A DNA stretch of 64,000 bases from Agapetus fuscipes (taxonomy: Eukaryota; Arthropoda; Insecta; Trichoptera; Glossosomatidae), in NCBI GenBank assembly GCA_951799405.1, contig OX637343.1, positions 10,828,524-10,892,523 of the forward strand. Reading direction: 5' to 3'. Below, piece after piece: positions 32,211-43,615 of the stretch (its first letter is position 1; each line of letters begins with the position of its first letter). The translations under genes and the position numbers were made by a program. Under the pieces are notes generated by a model. The model did no database searches. It was not told the origin of the DNA and saw only the letters and a list, made by a program, of their open reading frames with translations.

Positions 32211-32977
32211 AAATATTACAACGAATTTAATTTTTTTTATGTCGTTGGAATGTTGAAAATTATCCTTTATTAAGCACATAAATAAAAATAAAATAATTAA
32301 TTATTTTAACTGATAATATTATTAAAACCTGTTGCTGGCAAGTAAAAGTATATCGGTGAATCGCATTTCACAATCTATACTTATTTCAGATGCATAACCC
32401 GCAAGCAGACATGCCTGCAAGTGCGCGCTTACACATGATGCACGTGTACAAATAAAATAAATACACAAATCTCCATTTCACTTTTTTTTCACTGTAAAAG
32501 AATACAAATTTAAGTATTTTTTGCAACCTGGATAATCTATTGTCTATAGATGAGACATCACATTTCAGTAGATGTGTTGGTACGCATTGACTCCATAAAA
32601 ATCAGTTCGGATTCCACGGACTCCGACTCCTAGTCGACATCAAAGCGAACCAATATTAAAAGGCACAAAAAAAACAGCGATCCTACTTCTGGGATGACAT
32701 GCAAAAAAAAACAGGGCTGAGACAACGCGTAGAAGAGGAGTCGGACTACACACATAATAAATGACCCTTCTTCTAGTACCGTGTCAGGTCCTCCAGACGT
32801 CGACGATCACTTGCAAGGCGTGCCACGACAAATCGGTCAAAATAACTCGTCCATGGACTGATTGGTCACAGGTGCTCTACTCGTGTTTGGACAGTAATAA
32901 GAACAATAGAAGACTTGTACTCTGGCCGTTCAAAATATCCCTCGGCTAAGTGACGTCACCAACAGTTATTAAAAAAT
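32211..32977. other. Spacer
   Basis: An R270 scrap (GCGCGCTTACACATGATG) is at 32422-32448. The 62-codon frame at 32761-32949 has no match. No other feature was seen. Confidence 0.35.
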
Positions 32978-33064
32978 GGACCCTGAGACAGGGGTAACAT
33001 TAGCAAAATGAAACATTTTTACAGTATGGGCGGTCAGCCTCATACCAAAGTACAAGTCAAGGAA
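32978..33064 (-). repeat. R270 repeat, head part
   Basis: Minus-strand TTCCTTGACTTGTACTTTGG to CCCCTGTCTCAGGG. Confidence 0.7.
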
Positions 33065-33140
33065 TCCTTATATTCGTTTAAATGTAACCCTGTATACATA
33101 TTATTATTTGCTGTATTTAAAAATGTAATTTGTTTTATAT

Positions 33141-33370
33141 GTTCCTTGACATTATAGATTGGTATCTGACCACCTGTATCTGACCACCCATGCTGTAGAA
33201 AATGGTTCATTTTTCCAATGTCACCCCGGTTTCAGGGAAGGTATGTTCATTTGTGATTTGGGTTTTTATATTGTAAGTCCACAGGCGGCATGTCTAACCG
33301 CGAACTCATACGTGTCTGCTTGTGAAAATGCATATAATGTGAATCCCCAATGTTACATTTATCTTTAAAG
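33141..33370 (+). repeat. R270 repeat with small internal deletion
   Basis: It starts TTCCTTGACATTATAGATTG and keeps CACCCCGGTTTCAGGGAAGG. The GGCAAGAGTTGCAGGG part is lost. Confidence 0.8.
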
Positions 33371-33424
33371 AAATAATTAACTAAATTTATCTGCGCGTTT
33401 TTGTGATTTATATCACTACGCTCA

Positions 33425-33570
33425 CTTTGTAAGTGAGCGTAAAAGAAGAAAATGCATGAAAAAGGTGATGGATATGAAGGAATTGAAAGAGGTATGTCAG
33501 GATAGGAAAAAATAGAGGCAACTCTGCAGAGGCTCTGGCCACCCCTAGCGGAATGGCGACAGAGTTACAG
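33425..33570 (+). pseudogene. LINE 3' fragment
   Basis: AAAATGCATGAAAAAGGTG, GAATTGAAAGAGGTATGTC and TCTGGCCACCCCTAGCGG give the last 40 codons, followed by GACAGAGTTACAGC. A stop (AATAGAGG) breaks the frame. Confidence 0.75.
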
Positions 33571-34739
33571 CATATCACTACAAAGGCGCATGTGGGCTCT
33601 AGCGGGATCTTCGCAACATAGTTTAGATTAGATGGTCGTTATTTTATGGAGTCCAAAAAAAAATCCAATTCGTCAACCCTGTCTATAGACCAACCTGCTA
33701 CGTAACCCATCGCTCATACATCGGCTCCGTTATTAAAATAATTTCATGATAAAGTTCCCAGAACGTGTCGTTAGTCGGGCGCGCAAGTGTGAGTGTGTGC
33801 CTACTACATTGCGCGGCGGTGTTTACCCTAATCGGCGGATAGAGGGGATTCCGCGAACCCACTAACACTGGCGCAGGGCATCATAATATTATATAGAGCG
33901 CTCTACATTATCATTATAATAAGTGTATTACTGAAAAAGAGACGGCTGTAGGAAACGGACGCCCTCGACAAAATAAATGAAGATATTGCAAGGTTTTCAT
34001 TTCTATAATATAATCTATAATCTAAGTTGCAAAGGTATATTCATTTAAAGCTCTCAGATGTATGCCCACAAACAAACACGTTCTCAACATTTATTTTACA
34101 CAATGTCGGTTTACAATGTTCATAATATCAGAAATCTGCTCCGATTTTTAAATGACTTTATAATTAATTATTCGTATAATTTTACAACAATAAATGTGTT
34201 TTTTTTTTTTTTTTTTTTTGTGGCGACATTTTTTAACCTTAATTATTTAGAAACATAATCAATACACAATATTAATATTAATGACACTCTCATACCAAGA
34301 ACATAAAGTTTAAGAAAAACATATTTTTACAATATAGAACTAGTAAACTTGTAATAAAATTTAGTGGTAATACTAATAAACGTAAGCTTACGTGACTTTA
34401 AACTGATAAAAAAAGCTACCCACAAGATTACACACATGCATTATTTTCATTCAGTATAAAGTCGCTATGCTAACGCTGAAAATACCGGGCCTTACAATGT
34501 TGTTGCAAAATTAAAGTAAATAAAAGAAGCTCCTACAGACGTCCCTGTGTGTGGCCCATATCAAAGCTTTTTTCGATACGTTCACACTGACTCACTGCCG
34601 ATTATCGAAATTCTCAGATTTCCCTACAAAGCGGCCACAGACCACAGCGCGTGTTGAGAAATACTTCCAACACTTCTGCGGTACTTCTGACTACGGCTAA
34701 CATCGCATCATTTTTATATAGCTACGCGGTAGAGGGGGT
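33571..34739. other. Spacer with R270 and H2 scraps
   Basis: A reverse R270 end is at 34015-34090 and an isolated H2 end (GAAAATACCGGGCCTTA) at 34480. T runs lie at 34200-34219. A CpG-richer patch is near 33775-33860. No gene was recognised. Confidence 0.35.
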
Positions 34740-34900
34740 TCCATGATAGTGACAGAACAACTCAATAACCAAACATTACAGGAAGGTACATCACAATGGC
34801 AAAACATACCATAAACGGCACATGAAAAGCATCGCATAACACAAAACAGAAGATAACAAAAACGGCAAAATGAACATGAGAAAATCGAAAACATGCATAT
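34740..34900 (-). repeat. F1 family, single arm
   Basis: The minus-strand TTCTCATGTTCATTTTGCCG and GATGTACCTTCCTG match the right arm of the element at 16535. No opposite arm follows. Confidence 0.6.
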
Positions 34901-35080
34901 ACATATCTTGGGTAAATTTTACAACTTGTACCGCCTTAACCTACCATCAGGGGTGACAATAGTGTACTTTGCATGATTTTTACAGGTGAGAAAGCCAGCC
35001 CAACGCTAATCTAGAAGCCAAGGACTGATTTGTTACTGTGTTGTTGTATTCTGTCACCACTCACCGGTACAGTGAACTAA

Positions 35081-35256
35081 GAGCCCGTTCCCACTTGTCG
35101 GGGGTCGGATCCGTATATTAATCGGAGGTTCCAGTGGCAGAACATTATGTATGGAGCTATTCACACCTGTCGGAAACCGATTTTGTCCGAAATGTTCTGC
35201 AACTGGAACCTCCGATTAATATACGGACCCGACACCCGACAAGTGGGAACGGGCTC
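35081..35256. mobile_element. MITE family H4 with long inverted ends
   Basis: GAGCCCGTTCCCACTTGTCG at the left is inverted at the right, and the match continues inward through TATTAATCGGAGGTTCCAGT to about 70 bp per arm. TAA lies to the left and TTA to the right. No coding capacity. Confidence 0.85.
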
Positions 35257-35283
35257 TTACTTCTTTGAAATTCAACTTTCATA

Positions 35284-35559
35284 AAAACAAACGGGGCTAT
35301 TCTAAGACATTTTAGTAGTCGGTTGAGCCCACGAGTAAAATGTCTAAGAATAGCCCCGTTTGTTTTTCACTAATGATGCCTGGGCTGAAAGTCTCATCAC
35401 CACGGTCATTCTTACCTTCCGAATTTTGCTAATATTTGTATGAAGACTAATCAGCTGTTCACTTGTGGCCATCTTGGATTGACAGGTCTTCATACAAATG
35501 CATCATTAGTTTGTCAAAGCGTGGGCTCAACGGACGACTAAAATGTCTAAGAATAGCAC
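35284..35559. mobile_element. MITE family H5 with a nested hairpin
   Basis: The outer ends are GCTATTCTAAGACATTTTAG and ACTAAAATGTCTAAGAATAGC. Near the left end an extra inverted copy appears: AAAAACAAACGGGGCTATTC at 35284 is inverted at 35351-35371. The interior matches 55627-55839 (TGATGCCTGGGCTGAAAGTC). Confidence 0.75.
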
Positions 35560-35769
35560 CGATAGGGATTCTGAAAGTAGGGGAAACAATGTAATGGTGG
35601 CTTCATACTCTTCCTTACAGTTCTTAATCAAAAATCTTACAGTTCCACGACAAATTGGGCAATGACAACAATCACAAACAGCTCAGCCATAGACAATTCG
35701 GTGACACGACCGTTCGTTCACACGAATTTTCGGTCAATTTCATACAATATAATGTGATCCACACACAGA

Positions 35770-35872
35770 AATATTTTGGGGCGGGGCTTGTAACTTCGAG
35801 ACTTTCCAGTTTCAAGTCAATTCGAACTGAAGTATTTTTAATAATAGTTCACTAAACTTGAAAATACAGGGT
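35770..35872. mobile_element. H2 MITE fragment
   Basis: GGGGCGGGGCTTGTAACTTC to AACTTGAAAATACAGGGTC is the right third of H2. Confidence 0.6.
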
Positions 35873-35879
35873 CTAACAA

Positions 35880-36289
35880 CCTTTACTTTAACGAGTAACC
35901 AGTGAATAGAATAAACTTCTGAAAGTATTATGACAAAAAAATCGATCTCTCCTTCTCAGAAAATAACACTCAAAGGGTATTTGTTGACTCATTTCATGAA
36001 TAGACAGGGATTAGCGCGAGTACTTGGAACTAGACGGTGGACAAAGGGAAGGATTACGAAATACAATTCCCAGACCTACTATAATTATTAGTCGTATTGT
36101 TTTTAAGTGATTGCTTTTTGAAAATGCGAATGAGTCAGAGACAGGTTAAGACTTGAAGGGTTTTGATTTTATGGGACGATTTCAAGCACTTGTAACCCGA
36201 GTATGGTACATTAAAGTATACTCACTTGGATCGCGTAAAAATAAAAAAAAATGTATGAAAACAATATCAACTAGGGAGGCTGTTGCATA
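35880..36289. other. Spacer
   Basis: No gene or repeat was recognised. Confidence 0.3.
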
Positions 36290-36520
36290 GCTATAATCTA
36301 TAATCGAAGCTGCGAAGGCTTGTTAACATCTAAGCCCTAAGGCTCACATTAAATGCATACCCACAGACAGGCACATGTAGGTTCGCGCCTACACATTCTG
36401 CATGTGTGCATACAAATAAACAAATCCCACATTAACATAAACCATGCAGCTCCTGCCGCCATTCCCTGAAATCAGAGTGGCATCGGCAAAAGTGAACCAA
36501 TTTTTACATCACGGGGGCAT
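36290..36520 (-). repeat. R270 repeat, diverged
   Basis: Minus-strand TTGGTTCACTTTTGCCGATG to TTCGCAGCTTCGATTATAG; the palindrome is CATGCAGAATGTG. Confidence 0.75.
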
Positions 36521-36554
36521 TTACTCAATTTCAATTTCATTTATAATAAAAAAA

Positions 36555-36717
36555 GGAAGTCGGCAAGAGTTGCAGAGCTTATGTTCATTTGAGATTGAGT
36601 TTTTATGTTGTTGGTCCAAATGCAGCATGTGTTAGCATGAACTTACACGTGTCTGCTTATGGAAATGCATTTAATATGAATCATAAATGTAATAAATCTT
36701 GGCAACTTTGATTATAT
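36555..36717 (+). repeat. R270 repeat, 3' two-thirds
   Basis: GGAAGTCGGCAAGAGTTGCA to TTGGCAACTTTGATTATA. It stands in opposite orientation to the previous copy. Confidence 0.75.
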
Positions 36718-36752
36718 TATGTACTACTGTATATTTTTTGTTCCTTGACTAA

Positions 36753-37171
36753 GGCCCGGTATATTGAACCGTAGTAATATTTTAGTTAACTATTACTTGA
36801 ACTTGTATTCAAAATACTCAATCTCGAGTTAACTAAAACCGAATATTACCGAAGTATGAGGCCACGCCCCCAGATCTTGGAAATAATTAAAATGCCATTT
36901 AAAAGCTTTAAAACAAACAACAATTCATAAAAATCATATGCCTAACCTTCATTAAGCTAGAAAACGATACAAAAAATGTTCAGTTTGCAACAGTTTTGAT
37001 GTATCCTTACATTAAAAAAGAACAGCTGCTGTCAGTGAAGCGCCGCCATCTTGAAAATCGAAAGTTAAAGTTACTAAATATTTACTGCCGAAATTCGGTG
37101 AGTGAAATATTATGATGATTTAACTAAAACTGCATTTTAGTTAACTTTACGATACTTCAAAATACCGGGCC
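36753..37171. mobile_element. MITE family H2, complete with TAA duplication
   Basis: Ends GGCCCGGTATATTGAA and CTTCAAAATACCGGGCC lie between TAA (36750-36752) and TAA (37172-37174). The 419-bp interior is the inverse of 11572-11989. No protein is encoded. Confidence 0.9.
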
Positions 37172-37174
37172 TAA

Positions 37175-37358
37175 TTGGTTGGTATGAGACTGACTTCCAT
37201 GCTGAAAAAACTTCTGCCAATGCCACCCCTCGGTTTCAGGAAGAAGCGGCAGTACTTAGTGATTCACGCGAGATTTGGTTTATTTACGCACATGTGACTG
37301 CCTGCGGGTGTGCACTAAATATCAATATATATCTGTGCAACTTAGATCACAGATAAAG
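37175..37358 (+). repeat. R270 repeat, shortened
   Basis: TTGGTTGGTATGAGACTGAC to TGCAACTTAGATCACAG. It begins immediately after the H2 target duplication, so H2 probably entered the R270 head. Confidence 0.75.
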
Positions 37359-37799
37359 ACCCCTTTTGGGTGATTTAGTTTTCACACACTTCTTTAGACT
37401 TACGCCAAAGAGGGGAGTTAACGAAATGTTCTGTACTTGGGGTACCATACACTTGTAACAAGTTTCAATAGGCTAGGAAGTTACCAAATTGACTCGGCAC
37501 ATATTCCATAGACAATAAAACTTGGCCATCAATCGGAGGGGTATTCTGGGCACATCGCTATTAAGAGCTGCAGCACAGCCATCATCATTAAATAGTAGCA
37601 CTAAAGGAAGAAGATGTTTGACACCTATACTAGTATTTCTTGGTACTGATAAAAACCCGCGTTTATTTTTTTCCAGTGAATCGTTTATTATTTATGGCAC
37701 CTGTGACATGCCTGACAACCCATCGTGACGAATAAAAAGATTATTATATACCTACCTGTCAATAATAAATATCTATCTATCTATAATATCAATACATAA

Positions 37800-37930
37800 A
37801 GGGTAAAACTGAATAAGTGACATACAAAGCTAACATGTCTCTTAGATAAATGCATATTTTTTCTTATTTTCTACGAGAGAAAACACACAAAACATTGAAA
37901 ATCCAGTGGCTTAGAAGTCATGGAATTTGT
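37800..37930 (+). mobile_element. MITE family X, left part
   Basis: GGGTAAAACTGAATAAGTGA, then TTTTCTACGAGAGAAAACAC and ATCCAGTGGCTTAGAAG. The right end is missing. Confidence 0.6.
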
Positions 37931-37970
37931 TCCTTAATTCATTCTAAAAACAAAGTGAGGTAAGATTTGT

Positions 37971-38094
37971 GTTTTTATATCGTAGGTTCACATGCGGCAT
38001 GTGCAAGCGCGAACTTATACGTCTATGCTTGTGAGAATACATTTAATATGAATCCCTTGTATTACATACCTCTGCAACTTAGATTAAATTAGAA
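37971..38094 (+). repeat. R270 repeat, 3' half
   Basis: It has ACATGCGGCATGTGCAAGCG and ends CTGCAACTTAGATTA. Confidence 0.75.
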
Positions 38095-38189
38095 TACTCA
38101 CAGTATCAAACAAATACAAGTACAATTAATTTAAACTCCCGTGTCTAGAGACAAAGGCACACTCATACAAGTAAAAACACACAGACACA

Positions 38190-38266
38190 AGAATAAGAAA
38201 TGGAGGCAGCTCTGCAGAGGCTCTGGCCACCCCTAGCGGAATGGCGATAGAGTTACAGTTACAGAC
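38190..38266 (+). pseudogene. LINE 3' end fragment
   Basis: GAAATGGAGGCAGCTCTGCA, TCTGGCCACCCCTAGCGG and the tail GAGTTACAGTTACAG. Confidence 0.7.
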
Positions 38267-38861
38267 AATCACACATTCGTAACTTTATAATAATGTATGG
38301 CTAGTGTACCTACTAGGCGCTTCTAGGAAATCACTTTCATTCGAGCATTCACTGCACAGCGATGGAGTCACCTCACCGTGCTGAATACGTACTGCATATT
38401 GAGTAATAACATAGAGGAGCGGAATCTAACTCACTGCATTAATGCATACTATCTACCACTTTTGCCTCTGTCCTGTCAAACGATGCAGTTGTGTAGTCAT
38501 ACAAAACATGTTTTTACGTGCCAACTTCTATGTTTACTTGCTTTGCCTATTTTATGTTTTGACACTCAATTACACCACATGCCGTAATGTATTTTCCTTT
38601 CAAATTCGTCAATTTTATCCATCACAAGATTTACACCGCATGCGTCTATGTTCGGACTACCTACTCCGGCAATACTGCCACCTTGATGAATGAATCTTGA
38701 TGGTTTTCGGGATCGACTAAATTTTGGCTCGCGATCGACCGGTTGGACACCACTGCATTAGTAGATTATTTTCTTATTTTTTCTGACATTCATTGTTTTT
38801 CCTATGTAGTCTTCATTTATGTTTTTACACTGATGAAAAAAAACTACTCTTGTTGTGTATA
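38267..38861. other. Spacer
   Basis: Overlapping short frames at 38378-38693 have no coding character. No repeat was recognised. Confidence 0.3.
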
Positions 38862-39125
38862 TTCCTTGACTTATAGGTTGGTATTTAGCTGACCACCCAT
38901 GCTGTGGAAAATGGTTCACTTTGCCAATGTCATCCCTGTTCCAGGGCAGGTCAGCAAGAGTTGCAGGGTCGGTTCATTCATCGGTATGTTCATTTGAGAT
39001 TTGGGATTTTATATTGTAAGTCCACATGCGGCATGTTTGAGCTCTTACTTATCCGTGTCGGCTTGTGAGAATGCATATGATGTGAATCCCCAATGTTCCA
39101 TATCTTTGCAACTTAGATTTAGATA
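38862..39125 (+). repeat. R270 repeat with 20-bp internal duplication
   Basis: TTCCTTGACTTATAGGTTGG to TTTGCAACTTAGATTTAG. GGTTCATTCATCGGTATGTTC is an extra segment in the middle. Confidence 0.85.
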
Positions 39126-39164
39126 AAATAAGTCCCACATACCAACCAACTCGTTAGGTCTTTT

Positions 39165-39330
39165 TTAAATTGATTTTAACATTATTATGGATTCATATAC
39201 ATATTTTTTTTGCAAATTCCAGTAATCTGCAAACTCACTTATTTTGATCCATCCATTCTTGCATTGGTCTTCCCCTTCCACGCTCGCACAATGGGCATCA
39301 AAATGGCGTCTCAAATTCCCCCGAAGCTTC
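39165..39330 (-). pseudogene. LINE fragment
   Basis: The minus frame contains KNGWIKISEFADYWNLQKKY, a variant of the WIDQINEIANEWNLQS segment of the LINE at 8598, here joined to an unrelated start. Confidence 0.55.
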
Positions 39331-39637
39331 CATAATGGATTACCACTCAAAGGTATGAAATATGTCGGTGAATGGCAGTAGATCCCCCAATAATAGAGAC
39401 ATTCTCTATCACAATTACAACTATTGACAAAACTAACGTTGTATTATTAGTTTAAGTTTAGATGCGCTCACAAAAAAATGTGACAGCGTTTCTCAAACTT
39501 TTCGACGAGTTTGAGGACAAAACATTCAAAGATTTTTCATACAAAGTCTCTGATGAAATGAAAAAAAAATGCCAACGTAACTTCTCGAGATTTAAAAAAA
39601 AAGAATAATACAATCTTAATATGAGATAGAATGATTT

Positions 39638-39765
39638 ATTTAATGAGCGCTGTTTTTGTGTGAATCACACCTCAAGAGCACCCTGTGAGCTAGGTCGTCG
39701 CTATAGCATGCACACAATTGCTGCAAGGTTGGATGCGGGCCTTGAGTGACCGGTCTTTTGTAAGG
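39638..39765 (-). mobile_element. SINE A 3' fragment, tail type 2
   Basis: Minus-strand GACCGGTCACTCAAGGCC, AACCTTGCAGCAATTG and AGGGTGCTCTTGAGGTGTG with AACAGCGCTCATTAAATAAA. Confidence 0.7.
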
Positions 39766-39862
39766 CATTTCAGTGAGCATATTTTGAACGTATTCTCGGC
39801 GGGCAAACGTTGCAGATCTACCGTAAGGTCCTTGGCAACCAATAACAAAATACACATTGGGT

Positions 39863-40162
39863 TTAAAGGCGGCAGGAGTTGAAAGTGGATTTTAATGGTT
39901 CAACAAAAGTACAAAGTCCCTATTTCGAGCCTAAGGGCCTGTTCCAATCAGACAAAAGTCAAAATTAAGTGGGATTTCTCCCATTAAATCAAAAATTTGG
40001 TTGCATATACTTAAACCAGCTGATGTACATCATTTTTCCTGTTCAAAATTCCATCATATTACTACCCACTTCCGATCAATATTTAACCGAGGCTCTTATC
40101 AGAATCAAGCAATCAAATTTGATGTAACAATCAAATATTGATTGGAGGTTGGTGCAACAGGC
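39863..40162. mobile_element. MITE family H1 plus shared 65-bp flank
   Basis: The MITE spans 39935-40162 (GGGCCTGTTCCAATCAGAC to GGTTGGTGCAACAGGC), preceded by TAA. The 65 bp before it are the reverse of the 65 bp after the H1 copy at 17306, so both descend from one larger repeat containing H1. Confidence 0.75.
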
Positions 40163-40164
40163 AC

Positions 40165-40510
40165 TTAAAATTTTACTCCTATAACTATTTAATGTATTGT
40201 TGTTTGGGAAGCACTCTCTATTGCCCCAACTATGACAAAATACTGGAAAATCGTTGACAAAAGGCGCGAAGCATACCGTGCCATTGTGATTTGTATGGAA
40301 AGGTGTTACTGCGACCATTGTTGGTATCTCTGCTGTCCGATCTTCATCTGCAGGGGCTCTAGGTAGCCGAAAAGCAGGTAATGATTGTTGCGCGCGTAAC
40401 CATGGCAACGGAAGGTCTATTGTGCCATTTCGAGTGTGAGAAAGAGTGTAACTAAATAAAATTGAATATAATGAAGGAAGAAGGGACAAGGTGCGACCCC
40501 TGGCGGACAC
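40165..40510 (-). other. Open minus-strand segment of unclear nature
   Basis: A frame open from 40510 reads through TVCFAPFVNDFPVFCHSWGN and RECFPNNNTL before entering the H1 MITE at 40162. It has some coding character, but no family or splice partner was found. It may be a decayed exon. Confidence 0.25.
40396..40409. promoter_or_regulatory. Perfect X-box-like site (RFX type)
   Basis: GTAACCATGGCAAC fits GTNRCC-AT-RGYAAC, the RFX site found before genes for sensory cilia in insects. No ciliary gene is recognisable beside it, so it may be chance or an orphan promoter. Confidence 0.4.
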
Positions 40511-40551
40511 CGAAAATTGACTAGTATAATTTTTAACTACTACACGTGCAG

Positions 40552-40665
40552 CCTACAATCGATTGCTCAGTTGGATAGTGTTTACATACTGAGCCAGAGG
40601 ACTTGGGTTCGATTCCAATTGACGGTGTCAGACTTGATTTTCCGTTTTAATGTTTTATTTTACAA
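40552..40665 (+). mobile_element. SINE B head, solitary
   Basis: CGATTGCTCAGTTGGATAG and GGGTTCGATTCCAATTGACG, then GGTGTCAGACTTGATTTTCC. The body is lost. Confidence 0.65.
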
Positions 40666-40669
40666 CCAG

Positions 40670-41195
40670 AAGTCATAAATTCACAACACGTTTGACTTGT
40701 AGCTGATCCATGGATCATTGTCTCGCCAAAATCCATTCATGCCCATTAATTCTATCGGATTATGTCGAGATTAAAAGAAGCTATGTGTCCAAACGATCAA
40801 GACGATAATCTCGATGTGTTAGAAACAAAAACAACGCTGTTTCTATTCCCGTCGAACCCTTTGACGATAACTTTGACCCCTGGTTCAACAAACGTTATTG
40901 TAATATTATTAACTCGCAATTCAATTAAATGATAAAATATTAATTAGTAATACGTATTTGATTATGTTAATACCTGTTTCTGGCCAGACTAATTTTACGG
41001 ACAAGTCCAAGTGGAACGGATATCTCCACCTCGACCCCCAACTAATAAAATAATGCACTTTTGTACGGACTATGTGCATGGGAATCAGTTCGCATTCGAT
41101 CCAAGACCTTTTGCTTGCTAAGCGATCACTACAAACCACTGGACTACATAAATCGAACACTTACAGGTAATAAAAAAAACAACGCTTGTATTATT
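40670..41195. other. Spacer with a tRNA-like remnant
   Basis: A reverse tRNA-like head (TTTATGTAGTCCAGTGG, TGGATCGAATGCGAAC) lies at 41085-41160. It cannot fold as a functional tRNA. The rest was not recognised. Confidence 0.35.
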
Positions 41196-41450
41196 CTATA
41201 ATCTTTAATCTAAGCTGCAAAGATAATTAACTTAACATTTCAAGGCCTATAATATATGCATGCCCACATGATGCCCACAGACAGGAACCCGTAGGTTCGC
41301 GCCTACGTGCATAAAATAAACAAAACCTCACACAAACCGTGCAACTCCTGCCGCCTTTCCCTGAAACCGGGGTGGCATAAGCAAAAGTGAACCAATTTTT
41401 ACTTTTATTTATTTTTAGGTCAGCCTCATACCAAACTATCAGTCGAGGAT
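41196..41450 (-). repeat. R270 repeat, diverged
   Basis: Minus-strand CCTCGACTGATAGTTTGG to TTTGCAGCTTAGATTAAAG; the central palindrome is lost. Confidence 0.75.
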
Positions 41451-41779
41451 TCAACGAAAACAAATACCTCAAAGAAGAAAGTGGCACGCGTCGTTGGAAG
41501 GAAAAGATGGCGTGTGCCAGCAAATAAATCACCAATAATGCACACGTCCTCATCTGTATAAAACAATAGGTTCCAACTGTTACACACAAATGAACTATCT
41601 AAGTGTCAACGTGTCAGAATAACAGTTCTCTACATTATCAAGAAAATAATGGCTGCTTTTATCCTTTAAATAATATATTATAAGAAAAGAACAACAAAAC
41701 AGTATTTTTTCTGTAACTGTCAAAATCTGATTGTTTTCTCTGCTGCTGTATCGGTAAAAACAATGCCTGAGCGTAGGAC

Positions 41780-41990
41780 GCATAGGTAGGACGGCATATT
41801 GTTACTAACAACAATATAGAATAGATGGATGTCGTTGTAGGAGAAGACCTAGAAAAGTATGGATGTACCAAATTTCTGAAATAGCGAATGAATGGGATAT
41901 CCAGAGTCATAATAAAAAGTTTTCGACTCTGGATGAAATCAAAGAAGGAACGGAAAAAATGTGGTTAATATGCTGGTGGCTATGGCTAAC
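41780..41990 (+). pseudogene. LINE fragment
   Basis: GATGGATGTCGTTGTAGGAG and the frame RRRPRKVWMYQISEIANEWD match the LINE C-terminal region; the end is diverged and lacks the GGCCACCCC segment. Confidence 0.6.
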
Positions 41991-42069
41991 GATTTTAAAT
42001 TCTTATGTTTTGTAGATATTTTGTACATTTTAATTTTAGCATTTTACTTAGTGATTGCTGTGATTGAGT

Positions 42070-42562
42070 GACCGGTCCGTAGTTCAGTGGTAACACTTCG
42101 GACTTTGAATAGGAAGGTTGTGGGTTCGATTCCCGGCGAAGCACAAAAAATATACCATTTATATTTTCAAATTTGCTCTTCGCTGGGTTGAAAAATTCAT
42201 AAACCTCTACCAATGACAGGTCACCAAAGGTCCATCCAGCCTTACAGCAACTGCTTGCTTGAGAATTGGCGCTTTGTAGCGACGACGATCAAGCTTGTAA
42301 AAAGGTCGATAGCTCAATTGGTAGAATGCTTGTATTCCATGCCGAGAGCAAGGGTTCGATCTCAAGGTTTATTCAGCCTTCACAAGAAATGAGAACCAGC
42401 CCCCCCCCCCCGAAAGCTGGGAAACCCCCCCTTCAACTTAAAAGTGGTTGGTGTGAGGCCGGCCCCCTTACCTGTAAAAATAAATAGGTCCCGAATCGCC
42501 ACATGCGACCCCTTCGGGGATAACGCAGGCAAGAAGTTACACTATATGTGTAGCTTAGTTGC
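42070..42562 (+). mobile_element. Composite SINE A-B, forward copy
   Basis: The A part begins GGTCCGTAGTTCAGTGG. It passes at 42298-42305 (AAGCTTGTAAAAAGGTCG) into the B part, with GGTTCGATCTCAAGG. The tail is CTATATGTGTAGCTTAGTTG. It carries two separate pol III-type promoter regions. A C run at 42400-42410 marks a local expansion. Confidence 0.85.
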
Positions 42563-42609
42563 ATTGCATTGTTTTAACCATTTAAATTTAATCAATTAAG
42601 TAATTATTT

Positions 42610-42843
42610 GTGTTTCTTGACTAAAAGGTTGGCATGAGGCCGACCACCCATACTATATAAAATGGCTCACTGTGGCAATGTCACCCCAGTTTCAGGCAAG
42701 ATCGGCAAAAGTTGCAGGGCTCATGTTCATTTGAGACTGAATTTTTATGTTGCAAGTAAGGCACGAACTTATACTGTCTGCTTGTGTGAATGCATGTAAT
42801 ATTAAAATCTTAAAGGTAATATATATATTTGCAACCTAGATTA
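42610..42843 (+). repeat. R270 repeat, full-length
   Basis: TTTCTTGACTAAAAGGTTGG to TTTGCAACCTAGATTA. It lies 50 bp after the composite SINE. Confidence 0.8.
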
Positions 42844-42865
42844 AATATTTATTGGTGGAACGTGG

Positions 42866-43030
42866 AGTTCGCGCTTACAAATGCTGCATGTGTAATTAAA
42901 AATTCAAAACCAAACCTCAAATTAAGATAAACCCTGGAACTTTTGCCGAACTTCCCTGAAACAGGGGTGATATTGACAAAGGCCAAAGTGAACCATTTTT
43001 ACAGTGTAGGTGGTCAGCCTCATACCAGCC
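42866..43030 (-). repeat. R270 repeat, head two-thirds
   Basis: Minus-strand TTGGCTTATAGGCTGGTATG to CACATGCAGCATTTGTAAGC; tail to tail with the previous copy. Confidence 0.8.
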
Positions 43031-43465
43031 TATAAGCCAAATACCTTGTTATACGAAATCACTTCTTGAAGAAATAAAGGTCGCAAACCGAAATTCGAAC
43101 GGTAAAAAACAACTAAACAATAATATACCGCTGAAAGTAGGTACCTAGAAGGTGCCAGTGTGAAACTTTATAGAACTTTTTTCATAGAATCAAAAGTGGC
43201 ACTCCATTATACCAGGCTATGTGTGCCAGTTTTGTGGCAGAACAATGCCGATAAATTTGCACAGATTTGATTCTGTTTCCATGACACACTGACACTCATT
43301 CGAGCGGATTCCCAGTAATCCAATTCGCCGAATCGTGGACGCAGCAGCAGCATGCAACAATCCCGTAAATAAATCAGAGCTCGTAACTACACGACAAAAT
43401 ATGATCTGCCATTGGACAATTCTCTAAGACTTGATTTCGAATGCAAGAGAATCTGAAATCTACAT

Positions 43466-43615
43466 AGGTATATTCAAAGTTGCTAAGATAGTTTAACATT
43501 TGAGATTCATATTCAAATCACGCCCGCACGTGTACGTTCGCGCTTACACATGCTTCATTACAACGGCTTAACAGCATGGGTGGTCAGCCTCACACCAACC
43601 TATAAGTCAAGGAAC
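43466..43615 (-). repeat. R270 repeat, middle deleted
   Basis: Minus-strand TTCCTTGACTTATAGGTTGG, then directly AAGCATGTGTAAGCGCG, ending TTAGCAACTTTGAATATAC. Confidence 0.75.
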
